DNA of 64,000 bases from positions 1,328,938 through 1,392,937 of the forward strand of contig CAJNDS010001335.1 of the NCBI GenBank assembly GCA_905221605.1, read 5' to 3'. A model generated the notes under the pieces. The model did no database searches, was not told where the DNA came from, and was given only the letters and a program-made list of their open reading frames with translations. Each line of letters opens with the position of its first letter. The stretch's first letter is position 1. This DNA is from Symbiodinium natans (Eukaryota > Sar > Dinophyceae > Suessiales > Symbiodiniaceae). Below, one piece after another: positions 39,813-49,571 of the stretch. The position numbers and the translations under genes were made by a program.

Positions 39813-40153
39813 GGTTTAGGGCTTAGGGATTTAGGGTTTAGGGTTTAGGGTTTAGGGCTTCAGGGTTTAGGGTTTAGGGTTGGGGTTTAGGGCTTTAGGG
39901 TTTAGAGCTAGGGTTTAGGGTGGGGGGTTGTGTGTTTAAGGTTCAGGGTTGAGGGTCTTAGGGCTTTAGGGTTCCGGGCTTGTGGAGTTTGGGGGTAAGG
40001 GTTTGGGGGTCTGGGGCTTGGGAGTTTTTGGGAGGAGGGTTGCTGGAATTCAGGTTTTTGGTTTGTTCCTAAACCCTAAACCCTAAACCCTAAACCCTAA
40101 ACCCTAAACCCTAAACCCTAAACCCTAAACCCTAAACCCGAATCAGGGCTTAG

Positions 40154-40645
40154 GTTGGAAGATCTTGGAGTTGAAGCTTTTGGCAGTGGAGGGCTGGGTG
40201 TGTCGACTTCTCATGCCAAAACACCCAAGGTAGGCATCTAATTCAGGGTTTTGGGTGTATAGGGTTTAGGGCTTAGGGTTTGAGATTTCGGGTTTAGGGC
40301 TTAGGCCTTAGGGTTTGGAATTTCGGGTTTCGGGTTTAGGGTTTAGGGTTTAGGGTTTAGGGGCTTAGCAGCCTTCTCCCATGCATGCGCCTGCGAAGGC
40401 TTCATCTTCGACCTCGTGAACTGCCTTCGGGATCCACTCACGGTCACATCCCAGGCCCATGGGGCCCCGAAACTTAAACATCTACTACTAGTTGCTTACG
40501 AACTCCGACAAAAATATGTTTTCTTCCTTTTTAAGAGTAACGTAGGGATTATCGTTTATTCTTGGTGTTCTTAAGCAAATAGTGGTCTAGGGTGCCCATA
40601 CTTTTGGTCCCTTGCTACACAGAGCCCGTACATACACTGTACATA
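40154..40645 (+). CDS. Three candidate exons, the last two across a family A element
   Basis: Exon 40154-40229 (LEDLGVEAFGSGGLGVSTS, donor AAG|GTAGGC). Exon from about 40371 to 40484 (CEGFIFDLVNCLRDPLTV, SQAHGAPKLKHL). Exon 40583-40645 (WSRVPILLVPCYTEPVHT, donor GTAAGG). Removing 40485-40582 joins exons 2 and 3 in phase. Phase between exons 1 and 2 does not match with the obvious sites, so an exon or site is missing there. Confidence 0.5.
40485..40582 (+). mobile_element. Family A introner element inside a reading frame
   Basis: CTACTAGTTGCTTACGAAC to GTTCTTAAGCAAATAG, 98 bp. The boundary is ambiguous by 3 or 6 bases because CTA is repeated. Reading through meets TAA; removal keeps the frame. 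Confidence 0.75.
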
Positions 40646-40879
40646 GTAAGGGCCTGATACTTCGGATCCCTATAACAAGGGTAAGGGGACCATACGAAGG
40701 GCCCGTGGTTCCAAGCTTAGATAAACCCTAGACATTCTAAGCATCCGCTTGGAGCTCTTCCTGGTTCAGGTTTGGGATGTTTGGGGGTCTAGGGTCCCAG
40801 GGTCCCTTTTTTAGGTTTAGGGTGTAGGGTTTAGGGTTTAGGGTCCCTTGCTGGAGGCCTTTCGATTCAGGAGGCCTCC

Positions 40880-40980
40880 TCGTGCAGGGAACCGTGTCAA
40901 TTTCCAAAAGGCCCGACCGAGATCCTGTTCCTACCCCTTTCCGGGTTAAGACTGTTCCCAGCAGTTTCCCAGCTTCTCCA
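40880..40980 (+). CDS. Candidate exon, frame ambiguous
   Basis: TCCTCGTGCAG precedes GTVSISKRPDRDPVPTPFR. Another frame (RRPPRAGNRVNFQKARP) is open. Confidence 0.35.
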
Positions 40981-41052
40981 ACCCTAAACCCTAAACCCTA
41001 AACCCTGAACCCTGAACCCCTTAACAAAGTCCTCATCCAACCCTAACCCACG

Positions 41053-41124
41053 GAGGCCAGCGCCCCTGAATCCAGGAGCTCTGGTTTGAACAAAGTTATG
41101 CTTACTTCATGTCATGAAGACGTC
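41053..41124 (+). CDS. Candidate exon
   Basis: EASAPESRSSGLNKVMLTS to TAA; the end may be a donor at TAAG|GTCTCA. Confidence 0.4.
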
Positions 41125-41190
41125 TAAGGTCTCAGGGTTTAGGGTTTAGGGTTTAGGGTTCAGACTTTTATATTAACTAGCACCCAGAAG

Positions 41191-41333
41191 CCTTGAGCCT
41201 CAGCCACAGCACCCTGCGACAGTATGTCGAGTTGACCTTGGGCGTAGGATCGAGGAGGGTTTGCCTTGGCATAGTTTGCGAGTCGCAACTGGAGTGTCAT
41301 GTCTATAAGCCCAGAGTTTGCGTTGTCACACAG
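41191..41333 (+). CDS. Candidate exon, about 47 codons
   Basis: GCACCCAGAAG precedes HSTLRQYVELTLGVGSRR and LGIVCESQLECHVYKP. The frame continues open toward the family B element at 41378. Confidence 0.5.
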
Positions 41334-41377
41334 CCTATAAAACCCGAAACCCTGAACCCCGAAGCCTCAGAAACGAG

Positions 41378-41482
41378 GACCCGGAGCAGGCCCTTATTCC
41401 ATTCTTCTCGGGCTCAGGCTCCCTGATAAGCCTCCTTAAACCAAAAAAGGTGCCCTTTTTTCTGGGTCGCTCTTGGGCCTAG
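41378..41482 (+). mobile_element. Family B element
   Basis: ACGAG|GACCCGGAGCAGGCCC to TCGCTCTTGGGCCTAG. An open frame (RTSEASLCRYWGDVA or DFRSVTLSLLGGCG) follows. Confidence 0.65.
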
Positions 41483-42248
41483 GAAGTAGGACTTCCGAAG
41501 CGTCACTCTGTCGTTACTGGGGGGATGTGGCTTAATCCCTAATTACCCCGAATTCCAAAACCCAGTCCCTCGCCTAAACCGGGACCGAAGCACCATAAGC
41601 CCAAAAAACTCTAAGCCCTAAACCCTAAATACCCAAAGAACCCAACACTCTAAGCTTTGAGCCCTAAACCCTAGATACGCTCTAAGCCCGAAACACCCTA
41701 AGAACACAGAAGTCTGAACCCCAAACCCTAGGCCCTAGACCCTAAACACCCTAAGACCAACTTTACACCCTGAACGTCCTAAGAACCCAGAACTGTAAAC
41801 CGTAAGCCCTAAACACCCTAAGCCCAAAACTCTAAATACCCTAAGCCCAAAACTCTAAACCCTAAACGCCCTAAGAACCCAAAACTGTACAGCCTAAACC
41901 CTAATCCTTAATAATCCCTAAACCGAACCCCTAGATACCCTAACCCCTAAGCCCTAACCCGAAATACCCTAAACGCAAAACTCTACACCCTAAACCCTGA
42001 TCTACCCTATAAGAACCCCAAAACCCTAACCCCCAGCGGCAGGGTTCGGGTTTGTAGGGTTGCCCTGATCCCGGGACGAGCAGACTTCAGACACAATAGC
42101 CTGTGTCACTATTGCCAAAATAGATAGGTTTAGGGTTTAGGGTTTAGGGTTTAGGGTTTAGGGTTTAGGGTTTAGGGTTTCAGGGTTTCAGGGTTTCAGG
42201 GTTTAGGGTTTAGGGTTTAGGGTTTAGGGTTTGTGGGGTTGCCGGAAG

Positions 42249-42313
42249 GCCACGACTACAAGCATGCTTTGCGCGCGGCGGTTGTGGCTCCCCTCTGTGG
42301 AGGATGAGCCACG
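42249..42313 (+). CDS. Candidate exon with GTAAGC donor
   Basis: GCCGGAAG precedes ATTTSMLCARRLWLPSVED, ending CG|GTAAGC. An overlapping frame HDYKHALRAAVVAPLCGG ends in TGA. Confidence 0.45.
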
Positions 42314-42385
42314 GTAAGCGAGCCTGCTCGAACTGCTTTAGGGTTTAGGGTTTAGGGTTCAGGGTTTAGGGTTTAGGGTTTAGGG

Positions 42386-42502
42386 CCCACCAAGGAGGAT
42401 ACTCTGTTGACTGACTTCCAGGCGTACTGGGATGCCTTGCAAAGCCTGCAGCACGGACCTCGGTGCTGGCGGTCCATGCAGCGGTCCGGGCCGTCTGCCC
42501 CA
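42386..42502 (+). CDS. Candidate exon, about 38 codons
   Basis: TKEDTLLTDFQAYWDALQS and RCWRSMQRSGPS lie between a TTTAGGG tract and CCCTAAA. Helical, Trp-containing. Confidence 0.5.
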
Positions 42503-42592
42503 ACCCTAAACCCTACGCCCTAAACCCCAAACCCTAAACCCTAGCCCTAAACCCTAAACCCTAAACCCGAAACCCGAAACCCTAAACCCATC

Positions 42593-42663
42593 TTCCCGGA
42601 GGTCTTAGCCTGCCGGCGGGGAGACCGGGCCTTCGCCGCATCCTTGCAGCTCGCCTGCTTAGG
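42593..42663 (+). CDS. Candidate exon
   Basis: FPEVLACRRGDRAFAASLQ, ending GG|GTTTAGG. No AG directly upstream; the tract ends CCCATC. Confidence 0.45.
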
Positions 42664-43377
42664 GTTTAGGGGTTAGGGGTTAGGGGTTTAGGGTTCAGGG
42701 TTTAGGGTTTAGGGCTTTGGGTTCGCGATTTGGGGTTTGGGGTTTAGGAACGCATGGATTTCGGAACCCACTTGGGTCGTTCAGGGCTTCTGGGTTTGTT
42801 TGGGGTTTAGGATTAGGGTTTAGGGTTTAGGGTTTAGGGTTTAGAGTTTAGGGTCAAAGACTCTTCGGGGTTCTCGGGGTCTCAGGGCTTAGGGCTCTTC
42901 AGGGATTAAGGCTTTAGGTGCTTCGGGGGTGTCGGGCCTGGGGCTCTTCAGGATTTTAGGGTCTTAGGGTTTAGGGTACAAGCTTTCGGGCTTCTAGGGT
43001 TTCTGGCTTTCGTACAAGCTTTCAAGGTTTGGGGTGTGAGGTTTTGGGATTTGGGGTTCCCAACGCCCCGCCGTAACCCCCAAACAACCCGAAACTCTAA
43101 GCACCCCCCAAAGCCCGAAACCCGAAACCCTAAACCCCAAAGCCCTAAACCCGAAACCCTAAACCCCAAAGCCCTAAACCCTAAACCGTAAACCGCAAGC
43201 CCACAACCCTAAGGTCGCCTAAGCATTAAGAACCTAAACAAAAGCCCGATCCCCTACAGTTTTGGGTCTCTTAACCTGGGCCCTTAACTCCTACACGCTT
43301 AAACCCTAAAGCCTAAACCTTGTTGTACCCTCTAACACTCAAGCCCCCTAACCCCTACACCCCCCCAAAGCCTCGAG

Positions 43378-43469
43378 GCAAATTGGAGGTGCTGCAGCAG
43401 GCCTCCCCTGAATGGGATGTACAGGGACCCAAAAACCTTGAAGAGCAACCTCATGACCCTGGACCCTAA
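43378..43469 (+). CDS. Candidate terminal exon
   Basis: CCTCGAG precedes KLEVLQQASPEWDVQGPKN and TAA. Confidence 0.5.
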
Positions 43470-43527
43470 ACCCTTTTGGGGCCCTTCTGAGATCCTATGA
43501 TAAAGGATAGATCTGGGGGTTTCCAAA

Positions 43528-43667
43528 ATTGGGGTACCTTATTGGGGTCCTTGTTATAAGGGAAGGGTTTTCCAAAAACAATTGGGGTACCTTATTGGGG
43601 TCCTTATTATAAGGGAAGCCTACTTTATGAGGGGTCCCTTATTTTCGTAAACCCCCCATGTGACGGT
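43528..43667. mobile_element. Family H repeat with internal duplication
   Basis: AATTGGGGTACCTTATTGGG appears twice (43529 and 43580), followed by GTCCTTATTATAAGGGAAG and TTTTCGTAAACCCCCCAT as at 2341. Confidence 0.6.
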
Positions 43668-43752
43668 GGGTGGGTTTTGAAAAAGGCCTTAGGGGGGGTG
43701 GGGGGGGGGGGGGTTCAGGGCTTGCAATGGTTGTGGGGGGAGGGGGTTTGCA

Positions 43753-43958
43753 CTTACGAGGTAGCACTTGTTACTGTAGGGGTCGAGTATTTCTCTTTTT
43801 GTCCCTGTTTGTCAATACTATCACAACCTCCAAAACCCTGTTCTAATTATTCAGGCCTCTCTATTCGGGCAACTCTCAATCGATCCTGGTGCTTGATGAC
43901 GGAACCCATTCCTGATTCAATGGGCAAAAAAGCACCGCTCGGTTACGGGCTGCTGTAA
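43753..43958 (+). CDS. Candidate coding region ending in TAA
   Basis: One frame reads YEVALVTVGVEYFSFCPCL and SIRATLNRSWCLMTEPIP, with TAA at 43956-43958. The same frame reopens 18 bases later. An internal acceptor TTATTCAG at 43852 is possible. Confidence 0.45.
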
Positions 43959-43976
43959 TTTCGGGGCATCGCTGGG

Positions 43977-44213
43977 ATGTATATTTTGTGGCCTAAATTT
44001 AGGGCTGTGAGTTCATTTGAATCATTTGATTCTTCGACCGGGCTGTCTTATGTTCAGGGTACTCAAGGGCCACTTCAGGAGACTTATGCTGTGGCCCATG
44101 GTGCCCCAAATATTCCCCTAAATGCTGTGAACCTCTTATTCGGAGCCTGGGCGAAGCGCGATGAGCGTACTCGGCAATTTCCTCGGATTACGCTGGCGGT
44201 TTCGTTGCAGTGA
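43977..44213 (+). CDS. Candidate ATG ORF, 78 codons
   Basis: ATG 43977 to TGA 44213 (MYILWPKFRAVSSFESFD, LQETYAVAHGAPNIPLN). In frame with the preceding ORF across one TAA. The last codons end GTTGCAG|TGA. Confidence 0.5.
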   Translation: MYILWPKFRAVSSFESFDSSTGLSYVQGTQGPLQETYAVAHGAPNIPLNAVNLLFGAWAKRDERTRQFPRITLAVSLQ

Positions 44214-44262
44214 CATCACGGTCTGTATGCTAGTGCTGCGAACGTTCAGCTTGAGCAGCCCT

Positions 44263-44352
44263 AAACCCCAAACCCCAAACCCCAAACCCCAAACCCCAAA
44301 CCCCAAACCCCAAACCCCAAACCCCAAACCCCAAACCCCAAACCCCAAACCC
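44263..44352. repeat. CCCCAAA variant block
   Basis: Twelve CCCCAAA units before CCCTAAA. The shadow frame is the NPKPQTP repeat. Confidence 0.85.
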
Positions 44353-44395
44353 TAAACCCTAAACCCTAAACCCTAAGCCCTAAGCCCTAAACCAG

Positions 44396-44512
44396 GCCAA
44401 GACCAGAATGGGACAGGTTCTTGAGAGCAAGGACCGACGGCGGCTAGAGCGCACAGGTTCGTGTTTGAGGTGCAGTCTTGCGCAGACCGTCGCAGGAAGG
44501 CGCATGCTGCGA
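44396..44512 (+). CDS. Candidate exon
   Basis: CTAAACCAG precedes AKTRMGQVLESKDRRRLER and AQTVAGRRMLRN. An internal donor ACAG|GTTCGT at 44455 is possible. Confidence 0.5.
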
Positions 44513-44576
44513 AACCCTAAACCCTAAACCCTAAACCTTAAACCCTAAACCCACTAACTGAAACAGGAGAAAAGCT

Positions 44577-44645
44577 TTTAATGCCACGGGCCAATTTTGG
44601 CCAATGCTTCTGCAGTGGTCACGGGCTTCCCTACTACCCCCCTTG
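44577..44645 (+). CDS. Weak candidate exon
   Basis: PRANFGQCFCSGHGLPYY to a stop; a CTTCTGCAG acceptor inside opens a second frame. Confidence 0.3.
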
Positions 44646-44826
44646 ACTGTACACCTGCTAGGTTCCCACCCTGAAGTCCCCTCTTCGGGTTTAGGGTTTA
44701 GGGTTTAGGGTTTAGGGTTTAGGGTTTCGGGTTTAGGGTTTAGGGTTCAATTAGGCTTGATCATCCCGAAATAGCCTTAATTCTGGGGTGAAGCTGGGTC
44801 GCGTAGTAAAGAGGAGCGGTAGGTAG

Positions 44827-44950
44827 GGGAACTGCTAGCTCATGCCTGGAAGCACCTGTGGTCTGATTCGGGGCTGATCCATGGCGACTTGAAAGCAGCT
44901 GCTGCACGCTGGCACGGTCATGAGCCGTCAAAGAGAATACCTCCGAACCT
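44827..44950 (+). CDS. Candidate exon with HGDLK motif
   Basis: After GCGGTAGGTAG the frame reads ELLAHAWKHLWSDSGLIHGD then LKAAAARWHGHE. LIHGDLK resembles the protein kinase catalytic loop HRDLKxxN, but the Asn is replaced. It is kinase-like at best, possibly a pseudokinase or chance. Confidence 0.4.
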
Positions 44951-45130
44951 TCAACCCTAAACCCTAAACCCTAAACCCTAAACCCTAAACCCTAAACCCT
45001 AAACCCGGCCTAAACCCTAAACCCTAAACCCTAAACCCTAAACCCTAAACCCTAAACCCTAAACCCTAAACCCTAAACCAGCATTTTCTTAAAACCCCCC
45101 CCATGTGGGGTCCCGCATCAGGTCGCGCAG

Positions 45131-45191
45131 AGACGGCCCTGGTCGCCGAGGCACCAGCGCAGCTTGCGGCAGAGGCATCCAGCTTTCGGGG
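45131..45191 (+). CDS. Candidate exon, Ala-rich
   Basis: AGGTCGCGCAG precedes TALVAEAPAQLAAEASSF, ending near G|GCTTAGG. Confidence 0.5.
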
Positions 45192-45415
45192 CTTAGGGCT
45201 TTGGAGCTTAGGGTTTAAGCTTGAGCGTTTAAGCCGGGGGTTTAATTAGGGTTTGGGGTTCAGGGCTTTGGGACTTAGGGTTTAGGGCTTAGGGTCTTAG
45301 AGAGCTTACCCAAAGGCTCTTAATGTACTTCCCTGTTGGGTTAGTACATTGGTAAGGCACTACAGAGGAGCCTTGAGGTACAGCTTGGGGTATGTTTTGG
45401 GTTTGCACGTGCAAG

Positions 45416-45471
45416 GCTGCGGGCAATACCTGGCTCGTTCGCGCGATGTCCGGCGAGGCCATGCAATTTAG
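45416..45471 (+). CDS. Candidate exon
   Basis: CACGTGCAAG precedes AAGNTWLVRAMSGEAMQF, ending AG|GAACCC (possible GA donor). Confidence 0.45.
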
Positions 45472-45660
45472 GAACCCTGTTCCCTAAACCCTATAAACCC
45501 CAAACCACTCTGAACCATAAACCAAAAACCCGAAACCCTAAACCCTACAAACCCTGTTCCCTGAACCCTAAACCCCCAAGCCCAAACCCTCAACCCTACA
45601 AACCCTGTTCCCTAAACCTCTGAACCGTAATTAAATTTAAACCGTAAACCCGAAACCCTG

Positions 45661-45748
45661 TATTCTTTCGTCCTTCATCTCCTCCTTGAGCTCCTCTACA
45701 CTGCCAAGCCTGAATGGAAAGCCCCCCGGTGCGTACAAGCAGCTGAAG
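45661..45748 (+). CDS. Candidate exon, frame ambiguous
   Basis: One frame (YSFVLHLLLELLYTAKPEW) resembles the kinase helix motif YSFGVLLLELL. The other (FISSLSSSTLPSLNGKPPG) ends AAG|GGTTTAGGG and joins the next exon in phase 0. The second fits splicing better. Confidence 0.4.
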
Positions 45749-46137
45749 GGTTTAGGGTTTAGGGTTTAAGGAACACGCCGAATCCCTATCTCATCCCCCC
45801 CAGAAAAAAAACCATCTTGAAGTTAGGGTTCAGGGCAAGCAAGTGCCGCAGTGTTAGCCAACCCCAACCCCTGAGCCCCCAATTCCCAAAACCCAGGGCA
45901 GTTCTCATGCGGGGCTCTATCATATTCACAGTACCCACAAGGGGCCCATTTTCATCTCTAAATCCTACATCCGTAAGCGCCTAAAGGCCTAAATCCAAAG
46001 CCCTGCTCCCTCCCAGAAGCCTAAAGCCTAAAGCCTAAAGCCTAAAGCCTAAAGCCTAAAGCCTAAACCCTAAACCCTAAACCCTAAACCCTAAACCCTA
46101 AACCCTAAACCCTACATGTCCGCCCTTCTTTTTTTAG

Positions 46138-46648
46138 GCGGAGCTCGGCTGGGGTCTCTCCGGTGGCTTTGGCGTCACTCCCATGGAGGAGTCAACAAGC
46201 GCAAGCTTCTGGGGTTTAGGGTTTAGGGTTTAGGGTTTAGGGTTTAGGGTTTAGGGTTTAGGGTTTAGGGTTTAGGGTTTAGGGTTTAGGGTTTAGGGTT
46301 TAGGGTTTAGGGTTTAGGGTTCTTGGGGCCCAACCTAAACCCTGAAATCACTTAGAGGCTAAAAAGGCACCTCCGCGGCTTGGGGGTGCATTATATTGTT
46401 GCTTCTCATTCTGACTTCCAGTCAGCGCCTCTAAAAAGAGTTGCTGATGTTCAGTCTGTGCGCGTCAGTAGCTTTGAGCTTCCAGCCCAAGGTTGTATCC
46501 TGTGGAAGCATAAGAGGGGTTAGGGTTTAGGGTTTAGGGTTAGGGTTTTGGGTTTAGGGTTTAGGGTTTAGGGTTTAAAGAATTGCCATTCTACTTAAGT
46601 GGGCCCCTACAGTCGCTGAGTTGGGGTTCCCCTTCTGGCAGATGCCAG
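46138..46648 (+). CDS. Three-exon internal part of an unknown gene
   Basis: Exon 46138-46212 follows TTCTTTTTTTAG, the best pyrimidine acceptor here (AELGWGLSGGFGVTPMEES). Exon 46356-46518 (RHLRGLGVHYIVASHSDF, RVSSFELPAQGCILWKH). Exon 46581-46648 (LPFYLSGPLQSLSWGSPSG, donor CAG|GTAATG). Joins keep phase. Intron 46519-46580 is GT...AG, 62 bp, almost pure TTTAGGG. Intron 46213-46355 starts GGTTTAGGG. Confidence 0.6.
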
Positions 46649-47075
46649 GTAATGAGCCTGACTAGGGCATCTTCAGGGATACTTTGGGGGTTTACAAGCT
46701 GCGTTGAAAGCTTTGGGTTAGGGTCGGCGTTTTAGGGTTTAGGGCGTGGGGGATCTGTACAGTCGGTATACTTGATAGCGTTTAGGGGGGCTTGTAGGGG
46801 GCACGTATGTAGGCACGTTCATCTATGTTTGCCCTTTTGAGGACCGAGAGCTCATTTTAAGGGCTGTTCGGGGATCATGGTTTAGGCCTAAGGCCTAAGG
46901 GTTTCAGATGTGTGGTGTGATGCTTGGCTTGGGACTGTGGCATGCGCTGCAGTTCATGCGAACGTTTGGGGCTATTGCCGTGCACGGCTTTTCTTGCTTC
47001 AACCCGAAACCCTGAACCCTAAACCCTTAACCCTAAACCCTAAGCCCTAAAAAATCCCAGCCCAGAATAACCCAG

Positions 47076-47167
47076 ACCTAATGAACCTGGCAATGAGTTC
47101 TGCGCATCGCCTCCTTGTTGCACAGGCTCGTGTCCTAGACCCTAAAACCCTGAAACCGTGCGGGTAA
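47076..47167 (+). CDS. Candidate exon
   Basis: ACCCAG precedes LMNLAMSSAHRLLVAQARV then LDPKTLKPCG, ending G|GTAACTT or TAA. Confidence 0.5.
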
Positions 47168-47257
47168 CTTCTCAAAATTGTGGTACGAGGCGGCCCCTAC
47201 CCTTTAGGGCACATTCCCCAACAAGCAGCCCAAATTATAAACGCCCTGAAACCATGT

Positions 47258-47330
47258 GGTAGCTTCTCTAAGTGATGGTCCCTTCTAAGGGCCTTAGTAC
47301 AAGGCTGCAGGGACCCTGGTTTAGAGAACT
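47258..47330. mobile_element. Family I repeat copy
   Basis: GTGGTAGCTTCTCTAAGTGA to GGTTTAGAGAACTAAAC. TTCTCTAAA pairs with TTTAGAGAA. The longer copy is at 48970-49078. Confidence 0.5.
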
Positions 47331-47429
47331 AAACCCTAAACCCTAAACTACTAAACCCTAGTCCCTAAACCCTAACCCCTATTCCCTAAACCCTACGCCC
47401 TGTGTCCGTTGGCTAGGAGGCCACCATCA

Positions 47430-47463
47430 ACTATGGTGGGGTCCCATCCTCTGTCTGAGGCTC
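47430..47463 (+). CDS. Short candidate terminal exon
   Basis: TTGGCTAGGAG precedes ATINYGGVPSSV and TGA. Confidence 0.35.
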
Positions 47464-47646
47464 AGGGGAGGCTCCGAGCCCCAAAAACCCCAACTAAGGT
47501 TCGGGGTTTAGGGTTCAGGGATTAGGGTTTAGGGTTTAGGGTTCAGGGGTTAGGGTTTAGGGTTTAGGGTTTAGGGTTCAGGGGTTTAGGGTGTAGGGTT
47601 TAGGGTTCAGGGGCAACCCGAAATCATCTAACACACAACTTCTCAG

Positions 47647-47784
47647 GCCTTAGCCAAAATCGTTGCTTTTGGACCCTTAGCAGAACACTTTCACCCTAAA
47701 CCAGGGGAAACCCCCGGCCCCCCCCGTCCCTTTCAAAGTAGCCCCAGGATTCAGGGCCAAACGAGACTTAGCAAGTTGCAATAG
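47647..47784 (+). CDS. Candidate exon, 45 codons
   Basis: CAACTTCTCAG precedes ALAKIVAFGPLAEHFHPKP and RIQGQTRLSKLQ to TAG. A Pro-rich middle. A donor near AA|GTTGCA is possible. Confidence 0.5.
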   Translation, partial: ALAKIVAFGPLAEHFHPKPGETPGPPRPFQSSPRIQGQTRLSKLQ

Positions 47785-47850
47785 GGGCTAATCATCTCCC
47801 TCAACGTGTCCCTTCATGGGTCCGGGTCTATTTAGAAATAAGGGACATAG

Positions 47851-48136
47851 GAGGAGCTCAGGAGCCTCCCTATCGAACCATTTGAGGCAATGAAGGCCTA
47901 CTTGGAGGTTCATGGGTACCGTAGCTGTACTTGTAGCCTACTTAGGGCACTCAGGGGACTTGTACGTGCAGCTATACTTCGGGTTATGAGTTGCCCTAAA
48001 CGCAAAACCCGAAACCCTAAACCCTAAACTGGGCTACCAAGTGCGTGCCCATGAACCTCCAAGTAAGGTGGTCCACCTCTTTGTGCACTTTCGCACGGCC
48101 CAGACCCTCATGGGCGGGGGCTACGTGGAGGCGGGG
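47851..48136 (+). CDS. Two exons joined across a family C introner
   Basis: Exon 47851-47907 follows GGGACATAG (ELRSLPIEPFEAMKAYLE). Intron 47908-48067 is the family C element. Exon 48068-48136 continues VVHLFVHFRTAQTLMGGGY. Phase 0 join GAG|GTG. Reading through meets a stop in CCCTAA. The downstream donor may be GC (GGG|GCTTAGGG). Confidence 0.65.
47908..48067 (+). mobile_element. Family C introner element, copy 4, with inserted repeat
   Basis: TACTTGGAG|GTTCATGG and CCATGAACCTCCAAGTAAG| are a long inverted repeat with the donor and acceptor inside it. A telomere-type insertion (about 47994-48029) lies in the right half. 160 bp, GT...AG. Confidence 0.85.
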
Positions 48137-48789
48137 CTTAGGGTTTAGGGTTTAGGGTTTAGGGTTGCGGCCAAGACCCGAAGCCCGAAACCCACAAGCC
48201 CCTAGAGTCCCGACCTTGAGAACCCAAAGCCTACTACTTTGTAGGTTACCTAGGAATCCTATAATGAGGGATTTTCTAGTTTTAAGCCCTAAACACTAAA
48301 CCCTGAACCCTACACCCTAAACCCTAAACCCCAAACCCTAAACCCTAAACCCTACACCCAAACCTACAAAAAAGTAGGCCTTGGGTTCTCAAGGTATGCA
48401 CTATAAAAACCGAAAGCCTCGAACCCGGGCTGCTTATAAGGCTTAGGGCTGTTCGGCTCGCTCGGTTTGTGGATTGTGGTTTAGGGTTCAGGGTTTAGGG
48501 TTTAGGGTTTAGAGTTTCGGGTTTCGGGTTTCGGGTTAGGGTTTCGGCTTCGCGCGACAAGCTGGCGGCTTGCTCTTGCAGCCGTTTGATTGAAAGCTCA
48601 GTGGATTTGGGGACTTTAGCCCTAAACTCCAGTGACTTGGGAGGTTCTTTACGATTTGACGTCCTTCCGCTCCCCCCCCTGCCCCCCACCTCCCCTCCCT
48701 TCCCCCCCAAGCCCTAAACCCGAAGCCCTCAACCCTAAAGCCTAAACCGTAAACCCTAAACCCTATAAACCTTACACCCTTAACCCCAG

Positions 48790-48876
48790 GTGATTGCGCC
48801 CGAAATCTACCGGGCGTCCTGCTTTGAGGATGAGGGTTGGGGTCTCAGTGCTTTTTGGGCCGAACTGGCCCTTTGA
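48790..48876 (+). CDS. Candidate terminal exon with APE-like motif
   Basis: TAACCCCAG precedes VIAPEIYRASCFEDEGWGL then SAFWAELAL and TGA. APE followed by an acidic stretch and W-L-AEL faintly recalls kinase subdomains VIII-IX, but DxWSxG is not conserved. Confidence 0.45.
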   Translation: MIAPEIYRASCFEDEGWGLSAFWAELAL

Positions 48877-48969
48877 AAGCTTTGTTCACCCGGTGCGCGT
48901 GCGAGGCTTCGGAAGATCCCCTAGGTTTAGGGTTTCGGCTTTAGGGTTCAGGGTTCCGAGGTCTAGTGT

Positions 48970-49078
48970 CGTAGCTTCTCTAAAAGTATTGTTCTGTTTA
49001 AGGGCCTTATTATAAGGCGACCCCTTAATATTTAGGGTATCCCCAAAAAAGGACCCTAATTTAGAGAACTGACCATGT
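48970..49078. mobile_element. Family I inverted-repeat element
   Basis: GTAGCTTCTCTAAAAGTATT to CCTAATTTAGAGAACTGACC. The terminal repeats pair through TTCTCTAAA/TTTAGAGAA. Confidence 0.6.
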
Positions 49079-49301
49079 GAGCCTGGATGAAGCCTTTCCG
49101 GCCGCCCCTGCAAGCCCCGAATCTTGAACAAAACCCTAAGCCCTAAGCCATAAACCCTAAACCCTGCCAAACGCAAGAAACCAGGCCCTGAACCCCATGC
49201 GCCCCCTGGTGAGGGGTTTCCGGTTTGAGGTTCAGGGTTTAGGGTTTAGGGTTTAGGGTTTAGGGTTTAGGGTTTAGGGTTTAGGGTTTAGGGTTTAGGG
49301 C

Positions 49302-49421
49302 TACAAGACCTTTGGCCAGCCTCTGCTCCCCGAGGTTTCGCCGCCCTCTTCCTGCCGGGCCTCTCCTCGTGCGACAGCCGAGGGGATGGCATCCGACTTC
49401 GCATCTCAACTGGCTTCGGGG
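49302..49421 (+). CDS. Candidate exon, 40 codons
   Basis: YKTFGQPLLPEVSPPSSCR then TAEGMASDFASQLASG, ending GGG|GTTGGGG. The start is after a TTTAGGG tract or at CTACAAG. Confidence 0.5.
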
Positions 49422-49487
49422 GTTGGGGTTTAGGGTTTAGGGTTTAGGGTTTAGAGTTTAGGGTTTAGGGTTTAGGGTTTAGGGGGT

Positions 49488-49562
49488 GAAGCGCCTCTTG
49501 CATCCCTCAAAAAATCCAAGCGGTTGACCTTTTCTCCACTACAGTACTGGCTTATGGGCGGG
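49488..49562 (+). CDS. Candidate exon with GTGGGC donor
   Basis: EAPLASLKKSKRLTFSPLQ then YWLMGG, ending GGG|GTGGGC. Confidence 0.5.
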
Positions 49563-49571
49563 GTGGGCCCC

